Below, one piece after another: positions 6,369 through 7,498 of a stretch of 7,498 bases of DNA. The notes beneath the pieces were generated by a model that was not told where the DNA came from, made no database searches, and saw only the letters and a program-made list of their open reading frames with translations. Every line of letters begins with the position of its first letter. The first letter of the stretch is position 1. Both the position numbers and the translations under genes were made by a program. Origin of the DNA: CAADGU01 sp964467705 (GTDB lineage: Bacteria; Chloroflexota; Anaerolineae; Promineifilales; Promineifilaceae); NCBI GenBank assembly GCA_964467705.1, contig CAYXUZ010000239.1, positions 1-7,498 of the forward strand, in the 5' to 3' direction.

Positions 6369-7184
6369 ATGAGCGAAGCCTCCGTCATCTTCCGTTCGCC
6401 ACAGCCCTTCAGCCGCCAACATCTGGCGCAGGATTTACGCCGGTTGGGGGTGAAAGCGGGCATGACGCTGCTTGTCCACTCTTCGCTGAGCAAAATCGGC
6501 TATGTACCCGGCGGTCCGGTAGCCGTCATTCAGGCGTTGCAAGAGGTATTGACGGAACAGGGCACGCTGGTCATGCCCACCCATTCCAGCGACCTGTCTG
6601 ACCCGGCCAATTGGCAGAACCCACCCATCCCCGACGTGTGGCACGAAGCGGTGCGGGAGATCATGCCTGCCTATGATCCGGCCGTGACGCCTACGCGAGG
6701 CATGGGCGTCATCCCGGAGACGTTTCGCCGCTGGCCCAATGTAATTCGCAGCAACCACCCCCAGGCTTCCTTTGCCGCCTGGGGCCAACATGCCGCCTTC
6801 GTCACCGATCATCACACATTAGAAATGGGTTTGGGCGAACAATCCCCCCTGGCACGTATTTATGATCTGGATGGATCGGTATTGCTATTGGGAGTGGGGT
6901 ATGGCAACAACACGTCGTTCCATCTGGGTGAAGTGCGCTCTGGGGTGACGGCGACGGAACGACAGGGGTCGCCGGTATGGGAAAACGGCCGTCAGACCTG
7001 GAAATGGTTCACCGATTATGCCTACGACGCCGATGACTTTGCCACCCTCGGCGCTGATTTTGAACGGGAAGAGGCCGTGATCATCGGCAAAGTTGGGTTG
7101 GCTGAGTGTCGTTTGTTTGCGCAGCGCACGGCCGTAGACTTTGCCCAACGCTGGATACGTGCCAATCGGCAGCGCAAATGGTAG
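6369..7184 (+). CDS. AAC(3)-family N-acetyltransferase
   Basis: A 271-residue protein of the antibiotic_NAT family (AAC(3)/YokD type), which transfers acetyl from acetyl-CoA to an amine, classically the 3-amino group of 2-deoxystreptamine aminoglycosides. Length is typical and the protein looks complete. Family blocks: VHSSLSKIGYVPGGP (36-50), RSNHPQASFAAWG (127-139), GLGEQSPLARIYDLDGSVLLLGVGY (154-178) and NNTSFHLGE (180-188). The His and Glu of the last block are plausible catalytic residues. The ATG directly follows the TAA of the CpXC gene and no good Shine-Dalgarno site is seen, so it probably depends on coupled translation. Many chromosomal members are not resistance enzymes. Its base composition matches its neighbours, which argues against a recently acquired resistance gene; the real substrate is unknown. 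Confidence 0.9.
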   Translation: MSEASVIFRSPQPFSRQHLAQDLRRLGVKAGMTLLVHSSLSKIGYVPGGPVAVIQALQEVLTEQGTLVMPTHSSDLSDPANWQNPPIPDVWHEAVREIMPAYDPAVTPTRGMGVIPETFRRWPNVIRSNHPQASFAAWGQHAAFVTDHHTLEMGLGEQSPLARIYDLDGSVLLLGVGYGNNTSFHLGEVRSGVTATERQGSPVWENGRQTWKWFTDYAYDADDFATLGADFEREEAVIIGKVGLAECRLFAQRTAVDFAQRWIRANRQRKW

Positions 7185-7204
7185 CAGTTACCCATAGAGC
7201 CACA

Positions 7205-7498
7205 TCAAAGTAGCGGGGAGGCCAGCCGGAAAACTGAATCCACGAAACGATGGGCTACTGAATAGCTTTTATATTCCTCCAGTGTCCACTCTTTGCAGCT
7301 TTTCATATCTTCCATAAACTGCGCTTCCATCTCTCTGGCTTTCTCTTCATCGTAGAGAATAGCGTTTGTCTCGTAATCCAGGTTAAAACTGCGAATGTCC
7401 ATATTGGCTGTGCCAATGGAAACAACAGCATTGTCTATATTGAGGGTCTTAGGGTGGAAATAACCGCCCTCGTACAAATATACTTTTGCGCCTGCTTC
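7205..7498 (-). CDS. Cardiolipin synthase-like phospholipase D protein, C-terminal part
   Basis: Only the last 97 residues lie in the window; the frame is open to the edge (codons read EAGAKVYLYEGGYFHPK), so the TTG at 7477 is internal. The second HKD motif is complete: His15, Lys17 and Asp22 (HxKx4D, HPKTLNID), followed by VSIGTANMDIRS (26-37) and a tail typical of bacterial cardiolipin synthases. Such enzymes join phosphatidylglycerol molecules, or related lipids, into cardiolipin at the membrane. GC over this stretch is about 45% by hand count, against about 60% in sampled lines of the neighbouring genes, and it has no ACGGCCGT word, so it may have been acquired separately. It converges with the AAC(3) gene across 20 bp. 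Another phospholipase D-like phosphatidyltransferase is possible. Confidence 0.85.
   Translation of the reverse strand, partial: EAGAKVYLYEGGYFHPKTLNIDNAVVSIGTANMDIRSFNLDYETNAILYDEEKAREMEAQFMEDMKSCKEWTLEEYKSYSVAHRFVDSVFRLASPLL

Larger units (their letters stand above)
39..7135. repeat. Iterated octamer palindrome ACGGCCGT, 18 copies scattered through the genes
   Basis: Perfect copies start at 39, 71, 238, 1020, 1139, 1214, 1416, 2678, 3989, 4136, 4213, 4885, 5628, 5865, 5997, 6313, 6985 and 7128. All lie inside coding sequence. The reading frame differs: eight encode Thr-Ala-Val, seven encode x-Gly-Arg and three encode x-Arg-Pro. The word is therefore repeated as DNA and not as a protein motif. 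About 24 CGGCCG cores are present, and 18 have A before and T after; random flanks would give about 1 in 16. Confidence 0.85.

Overview
The window is bacterial chromosomal DNA, roughly 60% GC over most of its length. No phylogenetic marker gene is present. The gene content points to Chloroflexota (Anaerolineae or a related class) as a best guess: a CpXC zinc-ribbon protein, a large acetyltransferase fused to a cyclic-nucleotide-binding-type domain, a cytosolic GAF-PAS histidine kinase, and noncoding repeats of a kind I associate with that phylum. This assignment is inference.

Layout, left to right. Bases 2-1246 (+) are the C-terminal three quarters of a FAD-dependent glycerol-3-phosphate dehydrogenase (GlpD type) with an unusual C-terminal membrane segment. 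It converges, with an 18 bp gap, on 1265-2863 (-), a 532-residue protein with an N-terminal GNAT domain, a degenerate GNAT-like middle and a C-terminal cyclic-nucleotide-binding-type domain. Bases 2864-3359 form a divergent control region. It holds a seven-unit 21-bp direct-repeat array, a dispersed-repeat fragment, an extended -10 promoter overlapping a 9-bp inverted repeat, and a perfect 16-bp hairpin that buries the likely ribosome-binding site of the next gene. Bases 3360-4958 (+) encode a soluble GAF-PAS-HisKA-HATPase sensor kinase with no response regulator in view. After a 63-bp spacer with a two-register hairpin come 5022-6368 (+), a CpXC zinc-ribbon protein with four degenerate helical repeats, and, abutting without a gap, 6369-7184 (+), an AAC(3)-family acetyltransferase. 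Bases 7205-7498 (-) are the C-terminal end of a cardiolipin-synthase-like phospholipase D protein, clearly lower in GC.

How the genes may work together. The kinase, CpXC protein and AAC(3) protein are co-directional and may be one transcription unit; the last two are almost certainly translationally coupled. The GNAT/CNB protein and the kinase are divergent and share a repeat-rich control region. GlpD and the cardiolipin synthase both touch glycerophospholipid metabolism but are probably independent flanking genes.

The strongest unexplained signal is a DNA word. The palindrome ACGGCCGT occurs 18 times by eye count, where chance predicts well under one. It lies in five of the six genes, on both coding strands and in all three reading frames, and never in the spacers. 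This looks like a highly iterated palindrome comparable to cyanobacterial HIP1.
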